64,000 bases of DNA. Origin: Aspidapion aeneum (Eukaryota; Arthropoda; Insecta; Coleoptera; Brentidae). Location: contig OY755044.1 in assembly GCA_963576565.1 (NCBI GenBank), positions 45,431,235-45,495,234 on the forward strand, written 5' to 3'. The notes under the pieces were generated by a model. That model ran no database searches and was not told where the DNA came from. It saw nothing but the letters and a program-made list of their open reading frames with translations. Position numbers and translations under genes: made by a program. Shown here piece by piece: positions 22,486-34,235 of the stretch; the first letter of the stretch is position 1; each line of letters opens with the position of its first letter.

Positions 22486-23154
22486 CCCCCTAATGACGAT
22501 TAATGAAATTAACAATAAACAAAATAAAGTAAACTTAAAAGAAAATTATATTTAAAAAAGAATATAAAATATTTATAGAAAACTATATATATTAATATAC
22601 ATTAATATTAATATTATAAAAATGATCAAAATTATATAAAATATAAAAAAAAATAATAATAGAAATTAAAAAAAATAATAATAATAATAACATTAATAAA
22701 AAATATAAATATAATATGTGTATGTATGTATGTGCATGTGTGTATATGTATGTATGTATGTGATTGTATGTATGTATATGTGGGTGTATGTATGTATATG
22801 TATAATATAAAAGGAAAAAATAAAGCTTTTCCCCAATTAAACCAAGACAACAAAATACGAAGTGTCTTTCTAAGTAGTCATGAATACGTAAATTAGTTGA
22901 AAATTAGCGTTCAACCAAAAAATATTTTTTGCTTTTTTAAAAATTAATTGTATATACCAAGGTTTAAACAGGAAAAGTTTTGTGTTCTGACAACAATGCA
23001 TGTTATCAATGCATTTTAATATACAACAACTCCAAACTAGAAAATAAGTTCCATCACTGTCTTAATTGTATCATACTATATACACTTGTCCCACTCTAAA
23101 TTAAATCAGTACCGTACACTACTAGTTCCACTCTATTCAAGGTTGCCTTTTGCT
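22486..23154. other. AT-rich spacer with (TATG)n-like microsatellite
   Basis: Simple sequence dominates: A/T-rich tracts at 22560-22700 and imperfect GTATGTAT repeats at about 22718-22802. Open frames here are by-products of the repeats. The stretch may be the 3' untranslated region of the Penelope-like element. Confidence 0.5.
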
Positions 23155-23968
23155 TTAAACTTAAAGAATTTTAATTTGTTTTAATATTTCGGAACAATGA
23201 AAATCCAGAATAGTGACAACAATGCGGACTAATTTTGCCGCCGATAATATAACCTGTCTGATAAACAAAACAAAAGAAAATATAAATAATTAGTAGATTA
23301 AGGTTGGGTTTCGTTTTTAATTTTGTGCCGTTTGTTTTCCTGATGTGCTTGAATTCTTGTTTTTTGTTGTTCCAATGTACGATCTAGTCTGAAGGGTGAG
23401 TACGGAATTTTAAATATTTTAACTGTCCTTTTTAAATTTTAACATAGGTTTATAATGTGTACATTGTTGTTATTTTCTACATGGTATTATGGCTTGCTAC
23501 AGGTTTTATTTGTTATTGTTGTTTTTATATGAATTTCTGATTGATCTCTTTGTGCGTATTTTATTGAGCCACCCATCAGTTACTATAGTGACAAAAAGTT
23601 TTTTGAACCTTTGTATAAAAAATTTTATATATGTATATTAAAAAAAAAAAAAGAAGAAAAATAAACCATACTTATTTCTTTATATAAATAAATAAAAAAA
23701 TCAGTTACATATACATTAAAAGGGAAAAATATTTAGGAAAAAATAATATATTGTCAATAAGGTCATTTTAAATGTTATTTATTGGGAAAATAATAATAAT
23801 TTTTGATTGGTGATGTATTAATGTGCCGTATTTTGTATTATCTTACTAATGAGTTGTAACCTTTTTAGTCTGATGAAGACAAAAACCATTGTCGAAACGT
23901 TACCGATGGATTAAAACGTATATTTACCAGAACAACAGTGTCCTTATTCCCACTAAATTTACCTATAG
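23155..23968 (+). repeat. Penelope-like terminal repeat (pLTR), copy 1
   Basis: This 814 bp block is nearly identical to 52907-53701. Both run from TTAAACTTAAAGAATTTT to AAATTTACCTATAG. Copy 1 carries about 20 bp extra near 23420 (a duplicated TTTTAAC-bounded segment). It ends close to a hammerhead-like motif, as is typical of Penelope-like pLTRs. It lies downstream of a GIY-YIG fragment. Confidence 0.6.
23870..23920 (+). ncRNA. Hammerhead-ribozyme-like motif, copy 1
   Basis: CTGATGA (23870-23876) and GAAA (23894-23897) form the conserved core. Stem II is GAC/GTC (23878-23880 with 23891-23893) after one extra A. Stem III is ACGTT/AACGT (23897-23901 with 23915-23919). The predicted cleavage site GTA ends at 23920. 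Minimal hammerheads of this kind are known from Penelope-like elements. Stem I pairing is not evident, so activity is uncertain. Confidence 0.5.
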
Positions 23969-24381
23969 TTGCATTGCAAGGACGTGATAAGTTTACCAAA
24001 GTTAATTTATCTGTCGCTGATTAAACCCAATCTTCTGTAACTGGTTCTTCATAATCAATATCTAGGTCAGCAGTCACATGTTTTTTTCTGTCATTTTTAA
24101 AGTTTCCTTTTCCTTTATTTTTAGAAACTCTCTTTCCTTTACAAAGTTCTTTTTTCCTCCATTGTTTTCCTTTTAAAACCCTCCTTATTTTTCAATTTTT
24201 TGAGGTGTGCTGGTTAATATTAATATTCTGGTTGTTATTATGCGCCAACTTACCCGCGCCCACTTACCCGCAAGTACAACATTTATTTAAAAAAATCATA
24301 CATTTTAAAGTCCTTTTTTTTAAACCATTACAATACTACTTCAGCGGAATCATTAATTAAACATATTTAATAAAATTTAAA
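23969..24381. other. Intergenic stretch with ACTTACCCGC repeats
   Basis: CAACTTACCCGCGCCCACTTACCCGCAAG at 24247-24275 has two ACTTACCCGC units, and a related CCATCTTACCC occurs at 24592-24602. These may be subterminal repeats of a small element. No gene is seen. Confidence 0.35.
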
Positions 24382-24645
24382 TTAATACTTACTTAATTTA
24401 TCATAAAACTTTATTTTCGGAAGCTCTAAAATTAGAACAACATCTGGTTGATTACAAAGTTTAACATAATAACGATAGTATCGCCACACAGCGTTAGAAT
24501 TCTTAGATATTAGTTCACAGTACTCTAGCGAACTGGCAAGATAAGTATCATTGAAGACAATTAAATAAAACGTTAATTTTAGGAAATTCGCCATCTTACC
24601 CTTCCTTCCTCTACATACACTTTGCATACGAAATATTAGAGCCAT
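24382..24645 (-). CDS. Possible first exon or chance frame of 87 codons
   Basis: The frame starts at ATG 24645 or a second ATG at 24594. It runs through a hydrophobic N-terminal segment (FLKLTFYLIVF) and ends beside a perfect donor, ATTAA followed by GTAAGT near 24390. It could therefore be a first exon with a signal peptide. The residues match no family I know and no partner exon was found, so this may be chance or part of a transposon. Confidence 0.25.
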   Translation of the reverse strand: MALIFRMQSVCRGRKGKMANFLKLTFYLIVFNDTYLASSLEYCELISKNSNAVWRYYRYYVKLCNQPDVVLILELPKIKFYDKLSKY

Positions 24646-25030
24646 CTAGCATTTGTACTTATTTTCGATCGAAAAGTGTGTTGTGATATATGTTTGCCTT
24701 GACCGCGCACTTTATGGTGGCTATAAGTTATGCCGACTTAAAATATTTTTTGTTGTTCTTTCTTCTTTTCTCTATATTCTCTGTAAGTAATATTGTTATT
24801 TAATCTTTAACTATACTTAGTTAGATTTCGGTTATGCAGTCATCGGTTATATCGATTAGAACCTTTTACATCTTTTTAGGATCAAGTTTTAATTTTAGGA
24901 AGTAAAGTAAATCACTATATTTAGGAAAACTCAATCACTTGATATAAAGTGTAGAATTTCTCTTCAAAACTAAATGTTGAGAAAAATAAACTATTTTTTG
25001 TCGCCGTTATGTCAACTTGCTTTGAGAAAA
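24646..25030. other. Spacer without gene
   Basis: AT-rich sequence without supported features. Confidence 0.4.
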
Positions 25031-25299
25031 TAAGGACTTATTGGATAAAGCGATGCAATAATAATGTCAGGCCGTATTTTGAGTTTTGCACTGGAAGATG
25101 ACAGCTAATAATTTAGTATAAAGATTTTGTTTACTATATAAACCGAAATAAATACTGTCGAATTTAATTATTGATAAATTAACGAATTAGTTTTAAATTT
25201 GACTTTGGTATGTCACTTTTGAAGGATCAACTGTCAGCCTGCAATGTAAATCTGTCAAAATGCTGCCTTTACACTTGGCTTTATTCCAATAAGTCCTTA
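25031..25299. mobile_element. Miniature inverted-repeat element, about 269 bp
   Basis: Ends TAAGGACTTATTGGATAAAG and CTTTATTCCAATAAGTCCTTA are inverted repeats of about 20 bp, with TA at the outer edge as for Tc1/mariner-type insertion. Relatives: a partial copy at 45836-46090 that shares GGTATGTCA and CTACTGTCAG-type interior, and isolated ends near 4871 and 29428. Confidence 0.6.
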
Positions 25300-25781
25300 A
25301 TATTATCGAAAATATACTTTACTAGATTTGATATATTTTTTTCAGTGTAAAATAATAATTCTTTCATAAAAATCCAAAGTGCTATTTTGAAAATATTGCA
25401 AAAAACAGCGCATCATACCCTCAATAAATAAGCTGATTTTTTCATGATCAAGGCCTGTATTTTTTTTGTTGGCCATGCGTTGATTTGCACACATGCTTGC
25501 TTAGCACACCTCAATAAAATCAGAAAAAAATGTAGGCGCCCCTTTCTCGAAAAATTATGATAACTGAGTGTCTGGTTTTTTCTTTAATTATTGCTCTAAA
25601 ATGGTCGGTTTGGTTTGTCTTTAAAAAATAATTTCTTAAATTGGATTTTTTTTTGTAATAAATTTATTGGTTTTTAAATTACAGGTCTATATATACAAAA
25701 GTCAAATTATGAAAGATATATAAGTATAAGAAGTCAAAAACTGTTAGTTATTTTAGAAAATAGTCCATATTGAATAGGAAA
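25300..25781. other. Spacer without gene
   Basis: No supported feature. Confidence 0.4.
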
Positions 25782-26070
25782 CAAACAGGTTGTTGTCTTC
25801 CTCAACTAAATTTTAATTTGTTTATATAAGTAGTAACTTACATCATCAGGAGACATTACTAAAAGAATCACAAAAGAAAGGTAAAAACTTTGATTTTAAA
25901 CAAATAGTCCCGACATGCTTTGTAAGTAGTAACTTATATTTTAAACCTAAGTTTTTACCTTTCTAAAAAGCTTCAGTTTTTACCTTTCTTTCGTGATTCT
26001 TTTGGTAATGTCCCGTGAAGATGTAAGAAAGAAGAAAAAATAAGTGGAGGTAGACCTGTTTGTTGCCTTT
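25782..26070. repeat. Foldback element, about 290 bp
   Basis: AAACAAACAGGTTGTTG near 25781 faces CCTGTTTGTTGCC near 26055. The inner arms TTACATCATCAGGAGACATT and AGAATCACAAAAGAAAGGTA (25837-25886) are matched by their complement at 25978-26027. A direct duplicate of the TTTTTACCTTTCT segment lies in the loop. No coding frame. Confidence 0.55.
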
Positions 26071-26334
26071 TAAATAGATGCCTATATCAGTTCTAAAATT
26101 TTACATACTTAGTCTATGCCTCAGAAAACTATAGGTATTTAAATTATAGGACATAACTTTCACGAAAGCTCGAAATTTAGTTATCTCTATCTTTTTTTTA
26201 GCCCACCCTTAACTTTCTTACTTTTATAACTGCGCTTTCCGTTGTGTCATCTTTCAAATCTCTTGGCTGCGAAGCTAAAAATAGAATCATGAAAGCTAAT
26301 TGGTGGGTTGGTTTTATTTTATGACAGTCGAACT

Positions 26335-27103
26335 TCGATAACTCGAACTTAGATAACTCAAAATCTTTGATAAGTCGAATCAAACTGTTGGCAATGGCGT
26401 CAGGGGCAAGAAATATATGTAATTTGGTCTTAAGAATTATCTGGAGGAATCTTCTGATTACAATCGTTCTAACTTGTTTGTTTGCATTGGAATATTTTAA
26501 AGACGCAATTCCGTGTAACTTGTATTTGATTTACTATACGTTTAGGGATTGTTTGTATTTTACTATGTCCCAAAAACCGACTCTTTTTCGGTAAAATAAA
26601 TATGTAACAAAAATTATGTATTCACATGTATTAAAGGTGAACGTTTTTAATATATACAGTACAATCCCGATTATCCGAAATAGTGTGGACCAAAGTGATT
26701 TCGGATAATCGAAATTTCGGTTAATGCGATTTATTTTTTTGGAACATAGGAGTTTAGGATGCGTATATTAATAGATCGACTTAAAAACATTTGTAACACT
26801 CTGTCGGCTAACTAAAACAATTCGCCTTTTAGACCGTCGTATTTTTGCTTTTAAATAGTTTGTTTGAGATAAACCGGATTCCGCAAAATCGCGATTCGGA
26901 TAATCGGGATTGTACTGTACTTGGTTGTATCATAATTATTGCAGGTATACCAATTTTTCCTTTAAAAAACACGTAAATTTTGATTTACAAAAAATACGAA
27001 AACGCCGCAGAAATGTTTGTTTATTATATTATATTATTAAGTCGAAGCCTCGATAAGTCGAAATTTCTGACAAATGCTGGTTCGAGTTATCGAAGTTTGA
27101 CTG
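26335..27103. mobile_element. Tigger/pogo-type non-autonomous element with a nested insertion
   Basis: The left end CAGTCGAACTTCGATAACTC and the right end (complement) CAGTCAAACTTCGATAACTC are terminal inverted repeats. The right end is followed by TA; the left target base is GA, so one flank has changed. Further GATAAGTCGAA motifs are subterminal. The 261 bp element at 26657-26917 sits inside. The 75-codon frame at 26367-26594 has no transposase motif. Confidence 0.6.
26657..26917. mobile_element. Tigger/pogo-type miniature element, 261 bp, TA target
   Basis: The ends CAGTACAATCCCGATTATCC and their complement are perfect terminal inverted repeats of more than 20 bp. TA flanks it at 26655-26656 and 26918-26919. 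An inner TTCGGATAATCG repeat is subterminal on both sides. It is inserted in the element 26335-27103, so it is the younger of the two. Confidence 0.8.
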
Positions 27104-27347
27104 TAACCTAGTAAATTCTGTTGAGTTGGGTTTATACAACGGCGGTTCTGGATCCAAAGTCTGAGGGGGGAGAAGGTAATGGTAAAGCGGTGACCGTTAG
27201 AAAAAAGAAAATATCGGCTTAAGAAAGGAGCCCACACATTAAAAAGCGCAGGCGGAAAAACGTACACGCAGAAAAAGCTTACATCTAAAAAAGCGCACAC
27301 AATAAAACGAGCATGAAAGCATACAATGAGATATTTTGACTATAACC

Positions 27348-30300
27348 CAGTCATATTAGGTGAAAAAATCCTGTAACTTGAAAATAAATAGGTGCAAGCT
27401 GGATTTTTGTATAATTATTCCTTAGCATCTGGGACATATCCCATATAACTTATTCTCCGCCAAAATCATCGTTAAGCTTCGCTAGATATAAGGCCCCAAA
27501 GGTCCTAAAATCAGTATTTTGCGATTTTCTCGAAAACTAATAACTTTTTTAAAAAAAGGTGAAGCAAGAAAAAATACGCAAAATCATTTGGTCTATAATG
27601 TAAAATTAAGAAAAGCCAAACATTTAAAAAAATATATTTTATTTTTTGCCTACCCTGTAGTTAACTTGTTTTCAAATTTTAATACATTATAACATTAAGC
27701 TTGATCCTCACTTGTACGAAACACCATGTACTTAAATCTAGTTTTTGTTTTTTAGAAGTTAAACAACTTTAAGTAAGGCTTAGGCCAATGGTCAGTAATA
27801 TCCGGACCGCCAATAGAACACGAAAAAAAATATTTTTACACAATTAAGCACTGTATGAGAAAAAAAAAGCGTTCATAAAAAAAGTTCAACTACTGGGTAG
27901 AAACACCTTTAAAATATGCGCAAATCTGCACACTTTTATTATACAGGCCCAACAAACATTTAAAGTTGTAACGACGAAACCGCAACTAGAAAGAATTTCT
28001 TAAAAGTAACCGTAACGTACTCCCGCTACGTCTCAGTATACTATACAGCGACGTTATAATTCCCTAAGTGGGGAACCAATTTCTGGTTATAACTACTTGG
28101 CCAAGTGTTTAAAGTCACTGTAGTAACAACTACACTACTACGTCGTAGCCAGGTATCTACTACGTCGTAGAGGCTGTTTTTTTTTCCGTAATGGCATAAA
28201 AGTTGCGATGTAGTTGCAAATAATATAATCGTTTCTTTTTGGTAGAAATCTTACACAATATGGTGGACACAACAGTAAACAGACTCGCTTAGTTTTTTTG
28301 TTTGGTTATGGTTATAATATGTACTATGTTATCCAAAAGTGTGAGAATTTACGAGCAGAGGATCAAAATTCGAGTGCGACGCAAAGTTTTTTGTATAACA
28401 TGCATTATATATATTGCAAAAAACCGGTGCGCCCGTAAAATTGAGCCGTTTTCGGGTAGCTGATGGAATTTTTGTGTTGTGATTTTGGAGGTTATGTTTT
28501 TATAATCGACACTTAACTCCAACAAATGGTGCTTAAGAAGAGCATTTTTGGTAAGCTTCAACTAATTTGTTTATACAATAGTATAGTTCTTTAATATGAG
28601 CTCATAAAACGACAAAAATAATATTAAATTTTCTTTCTTACATAAAAACATGGCGTCCCAAACTATATTCCCTGATAGTCGAAAGGGTTACTTGAAAGTC
28701 AGCCTAAGTTACGGCAACGTGTCACTTACGACTTTTATGTCGGCATTCCTTTTTAGTTCTAGATAACACACTCGAATTTCTACTCTTTCGTTGCAGAAAC
28801 GTATTATTAACTAGCTTTCGCCACTAGAAAACGTCTACAAAGTAATAGGAACCACGCGATAAGTATAACTACTACCCTCAAGTTATTGGGGTGTCGCCAC
28901 TTGTCATTTGCCGTTTCTGTCAACAACAGCACCACTGCTTATAGGTTATGTACGAGCGTGAATTTGTGGTAGGTTTTAAAACAAAAACAAGATAAATTAA
29001 ATTCCATTAGAACAATAAATGAAGTGCCAATAAAAAGTGTTTTTTAAAAATGTATGTTGCAGTCGGGAGCATGATTCCTATTCTAGAATTTCTAGGAAGT
29101 GGTCAAGGAACTAAAAGAACGTAGTCACATCAATGAAATCAACTTATTGTTACTTTTTTTATTTACACATTGCTCTCACAATTCGTATGTAGTATGTTTT
29201 ATTGTTTTTAGATATTTTGGCATTGTCAATATTCCGTAATTTTTATTATTATAAGCCCTATAAGTAAAAAAACAATCTCTGAGACTTGTTAGATCGCTTA
29301 GAAATCCGCATGTAACCACGATATATTTACCTTGTTTTTTTATTAGCCGCAAAAAGCGCAAAAGTTCCTAGATGAAGTCTAGCATATCCCAGAGGTTATT
29401 TTAGGGGCCGTGCATAAATTAGATATTAGGGACCTATTGCAATAAAGCCTGGCACATTGTACACAGCAGAAATTTAAGTTTATTCACTTCAAACCAAGCT
29501 TTAACAACAGCACAAAATTGAAGAAAACCAAAAAGACAATGACTCAAGCTCAACACATAAAATGAATCACAGTGAGACACGACACGTCAGCACAAGAGGG
29601 TTACGATGGCGATAGGGTGGTGCCACAGAACAAACCACGAACGACCGTAAAGACAGTACAAGAATAGAACAGCAACAAGTAGCGTAAAAGATTAAGGATG
29701 GAGATTAAGCATGGACCAGGGAATTCTTAAAATCCGTGTGCGGTACTCGATACTTTGGATCAATATTTTGCATTTTGATTGTTTTGCAAAATGGTCAAAC
29801 AATGAGCTCGAAAAAATGGACTGCTCAAGGTAGTTAAAAAAATATTTGCAAAACTATTCCTAATATTCCCATATTATAAAAGGAGCCACAAAAAGTAGGG
29901 TTAAGAATGTGTGCGACGAAGATGCGACTTCAAAAAGTCTACGTTTTCAAAGTAGAAACAGGAAGGAGAGATTACTTTAAAAGATCGACATTAAAAAAAA
30001 GTCAAAGTAGTTGCGGCTTTAAAGTTGATCCAAAAAGTTATTTTGTCTACATTGTTACATCAAATGTTACTATGATGACACAAACTTTTGTGGTAAAAAT
30101 TAAAGTTATAATGTAGTTGTCGGATACACTTGTCTGGGACTCCAATGAAGCTTAACTTTCTAGTGGTAATTAAGTAGGATATAAAAGTCAGGGTGACTAC
30201 GAAATAACGACTAAAAAGAAAGTAAAACTTTAGCAACGTCCTATTGTGGTAGAGAAGACTAACAGAATCTACTATCAAGAAACAATCCTAAGAAGTAGTT

Positions 30301-32109
30301 TAGAGGGTCGTTTTTACGAAACATCTACTATTTCCTGATACTAAATAGTAGTTAGAACTAAAAAGTAACAAATTTTGGTTGGGATCACCACATTTCTACT
30401 ATAAGAAAGTAGTAAAGCCTTTAGAACATGTAGCCGCTACTATAAATGTTAGTTGGGGGGTATCCCAACTAAAAGGTAACAGAGGTGTTTTTGGGTATTT
30501 TTCGTGCGAATTTGGAGAAACGCTCGAATACGTTGATTTTGCTTGCGAGGGGGACACTTTTTGACTAGCTTGAAATTTTTGTAGCACGCACCATCTTCGA
30601 GGGGTAAACTTTACCCCTATATTTTAAATAGGTGAAGGTCTCTTGAATATCTTTACAACCGTGTAAAAATTTCGAAAATCCATCGATTAGTATTTGAGAT
30701 ATTTGCTTTCAAATTTTTAAATTTTACATGGAATGATAAAAATTTCGAAAATCCATAGATTCGTTTTTGAGATATTTGCTTTCAAATTTTCAAATTTTAC
30801 TTAAAATGATAAATTAAAAATTAAATTCGAAAAATATAAATATCTGATTAAATTTCCATGTTAAATTTGAAAGTTTGAAGGCAATCTCAAAAACTAATAG
30901 ACAGATTTTTGAAACGTTTACACGTTTGTAAAGACATTCAAGAGGCCTTTGAAACAAGGTATCACTAGACCCACTTTCCCTATTCAAAATATTGGGGTAA
31001 AGTATACCCCTCGAAGATAGTGCGTGTTACAAAAAATTCAAGATAGCCAAAAAGTGTCCCCTTCAGAAACAAAATCGACTTGTCCGAGCGTTTTCCCAAA
31101 TTTTTACGAAAAATACCCAAAAACACATCTGCTACCTTTTAGTTGGGACACCCTGTATTTAAAGTTCCAGCCAAATTGATAGAAAAAATTGTGTTTCACT
31201 AAACTTTAATGGGACAAAGGGGTTTAAACAAAATAAATGTAACCTAAGGGTGGTTTTTTAAGGGTTTAGAATTATAAACATGAGTACATAAAATTTTACC
31301 GAATAATTTATCCATGTACATTTAGCCTGGTTTTTGATAGCCTTAGCGAAAAATCTTGACATAAAAAACTGAAAATTGCATATTAATAAGAGTATTTGTT
31401 AAAAAGGTATGTAAGTACCTCTGTTTATAATTTTCAACCCTTAATAAATCACCCTTATGATAGAGATCATTTGTCTCATCATTAAAATCTGTTAAGTTGG
31501 AATTTCAAATAAAATAAAAGTGTGCGCATTTGCGCGTATTTTAACACTGTTTCTAACCAGAAGTTAAATATTTTTAATATTATGCTTTTTTGTATCGTAC
31601 CGTTCCAAATAATTGTACAAAAATTAAATTTTCAAAATCCCAATGATGGTCCGGCTAGTATTAACTACTTTCCTAACCTTTACTTAAAGTTGTTTGACTT
31701 TAAAATACAAAAACCATATTTTCGCAATTAGTGTCTGATTCAAGCGGGGATCAAGCTTAATATTTTAAAGTATTAACATGTTAAAAAAAGTTGCCAACAG
31801 AGTACTAAAAAAAAATTAAATTAAAAAAAATATATTTTTTAAATATATTTTTTTAAATGTTAAGTTAGGGTTTTTTTTTAAATTTTATAGTATATAAAGA
31901 ATAATTTTGCGTATTTTTTACTCTACTTTTTTTTTAAAGTTATTAGTTTTCGAGAAAATCACAGAAAAACGATATTTTGAACATAAGAGATAAGCTCAAG
32001 GAGAATTTTGGCGGAGAATATGTAGGGATGTGTCCCAGATGCGAAGAAAAAATTATACAAGAATCCAGCATGCACCTATTTTTTTCCAGGTGAATTCCTA
32101 AGATGACTG
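27348..32109. mobile_element. 4.8 kb element with ~600 bp terminal inverted repeats
   Basis: Left arm about 27348-27945 pairs with right arm about 31510-32109. Shared landmarks include CAGTCAT at both extreme ends, AATAGGTGCA-GCTGGAT, ATTCTCCGCCAAAAT, GATTTTCTCGAAAACTAATA, AAACAACTTTAAGTAA and GCACACTTTTATT. The arms are diverged (roughly three quarters identical by eye). The interior (27946-31509) has only short open frames, such as 29907-30116, with no recognisable transposase, and a second palindromic element at 30453-31157. It could be a decayed or non-autonomous foldback transposon. Confidence 0.65.
30453..31157. mobile_element. Palindromic element nested in the long-TIR element
   Basis: The left arm starts GGGGGTATCCCAACTAAAAGGTAAC. 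The right arm ends in its complement with ACCTTTTAGTTGGGACACCC. Internally GGGGTAAACTTTACCCCTA near 30601 mirrors GGGGTAAAGTATACCCCTC near 30995, and CCAAAAACACATCTG mirrors GAGGTGTTTTTGG. In the left arm two direct copies of AAAATTTCGAAAATCCAT-containing sequence lie about 80 bp apart. The GGGTGTCCCAACT end resembles ends of several arthropod DNA elements. Confidence 0.6.
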
Positions 32110-32835
32110 TGCTACTACTAGAACTACACGTTTTATGTAGAAAAGTAACAAGTTAGGTTACTTGATTGCAACTATGGCTACAAAACAGAGAAGATTCATA
32201 TATTGAAATATTAAAATGTAATTTGATAATATTTGAGCTTTGAAAAATGTTAATGCTATGCTATTTTTTAATACTTTAGACTTTTGAAAATCCATGAAAA
32301 CTTACACCAGCACACAAATTAAAAATCAGTCTGTATATTTGACCAGATCTAGCTATTTATAAGTTTTTTGGTGCGCTGAATCCGAATTCATGGTTGGTTT
32401 TCGCTGTAAATTGTAAAAACGTTGCAATTTTTCGCGCCCGCAGAATGAAAATTGCAAAACACGCTGAAAATTAAAAAGTAGTTCTGCGAGTGGTCAAATA
32501 TTCTTCAATTTTTTTAAAATTAAGATTTGTCTTATCTTGTGTAATTTAAATGATTTATTTGAAAATGTACCATTTTTGTTATCTTTACCATGTATTATGT
32601 TTAATACAATATTTTGATCAAGTTTTTCGGAATTTACTCGAAATTTCGGAATTCTACCATATTTGGATTAAGCGCCCCAAAAGACATAGGTATTGATAGG
32701 TAGTTCTGGTCAAATGTACTGACCACTATTTTTATTTTGTATGCTGGTGTTATTAATCAATCACTTATTACTGTAAGTTCTTCTTCTAAGCACTTTTATC
32801 CGCGCGCGTTTTTTTCTTGAGCGGATGTTGAGCAT
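32110..32835. other. Spacer without gene
   Basis: AT-rich, no supported feature. Confidence 0.4.
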
Positions 32836-34140
32836 AGTATATAATGTTGCCGCCGAGACGAGAGATGCTCGCCTCTCGTCTCGTCCTCCCTCAATGAGAC
32901 GAGTGAGATATTTTCTCTCGAAGGAAAGCTCGAGTCGAGACGAGAGAAAGACCCTCTCTCGTCGAGAAATTCTCGTTTCTCTCGTTCTCTCGAGCAAAAA
33001 AGGTTGGTTTTTATTTTTATGATTTACCATCTGTTCGTATTGACCTATTATAGAGTAAAGCTGATATTTGTGTACTGTTTTTTTTAATAAAAGGTGTGCA
33101 AAAATTGTCATGTATTCCTTTCTTGACAACATATACTGTGTTACCTTTCGTTTACTTGAAAGCAGATGGAGAAAATTCAAAAGTGTAATTAAATTGTACT
33201 GTTAGTTACTGTTGATCCTTATTAACGTACTGAATTTTTTTTTTCAGAAATTATTCTAAAATTTTAATTTTATTTTTTAGCTTTTCGCGTGAATTTTGGT
33301 TACTTACAAATCTGTTGATTACAAAAATATATTGTTGGACGATTCTTTAGAGACCTAAAATTCTGAAAATCAAATTATTTTCTTACGGTGGAAACTGATT
33401 TGTTTTTTATTTTGAAAAATATGGAAATGTCCGTTTATTTCAAATAATTTTTTTGCAAAAACATGTTTTCTCTAAAAAAATTGTGAAAAATTAACATTAT
33501 AAGAAAGTTATTTAAAAAAAATGCTTTGGTTAGTTTTGAGAAAAACATATTTCCGCAAGGAAAATCTTTGATTTCCAAAATTTGGAAATTTTGTTGAGAT
33601 CTTCAAAGCCCAAGTAGTTTAAATAATAGATTTGTTGTCTTTATTTTCCAAAATTTGCCAAAGAAAACACAAATCCTTGAAGTCACGGATCTCTATAAAG
33701 ACCACAAAAAAAAATTGCATGGCACATTTTAAATGAAATTTTACCTGGTACTTATATTGTAAACTCTAAATATTTGCTTTAGAAGTAACATCATACCTAT
33801 ATAATCACAAATTTATAAAAAAAATTTACCTATACGATATATCGTTTAAGATTAATACCGGTGGTTTTACATTAAAAAAATATATTTTTATTTTCAAAGG
33901 TTAGTATATCCCAGAATGGACTTTATTTTAGAAAAAAGTAAATATCATAAATAACATTCATATTAAAAAAGCACTTTTACACAGAGAAGAGACGAGACCA
34001 GACGAGAGAAAGGCTCTTTCGAGCGATATAAAAGTCCTATCGTCGAGACGAGAGAGCCATTTAATCTCGCCTAACGAGACGAGACGAGGGAAGGCCTTCT
34101 CTCGTCTCGTCTCATCTCGCGGCAATACTAATAGTATACT
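32836..34140. mobile_element. Element with GAGACGAGA-rich inverted ends, about 1.3 kb
   Basis: Outer ends AGTATATAATGTTGCCGCCG and, in complement, AGTATACTATTAGTATTGCC face each other. Inside each end is about 150 bp of tightly packed CGAGACGAGA / TCTCGTCTCG motifs (32855-32995 and 33980-34118). The middle (33000-33975) is AT-rich and lacks a long frame. Dense subterminal motif arrays of this sort are usual transposase-binding sites. The 139-codon frame at 32761-33180 is a by-product of the repeats. Confidence 0.6.
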
Positions 34141-34235
34141 TAATAGAAAAGATTACGGAGATGTCACGGACAAAGAATTGATAAAATTAAAATAATGAAA
34201 GAGTACTGAACTGATCAAGAAGAATAAAGGAAGGT

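Noticed and set aside
22632..22853. 73-codon minus frame with Ile/His/Thr repeats
   Set aside because: It translates the GTATGTAT microsatellite.
29907..30278. Overlapping 69-72 codon frames on opposite strands inside the long-TIR element
   Set aside because: Neither has recognisable motifs, and overlap on both strands argues against coding.
32761..33180. 139-codon minus frame rich in Arg and Ser
   Set aside because: Its Arg-rich part comes from the GAGACGAGA array at the element end, so the open frame follows from repeat composition.
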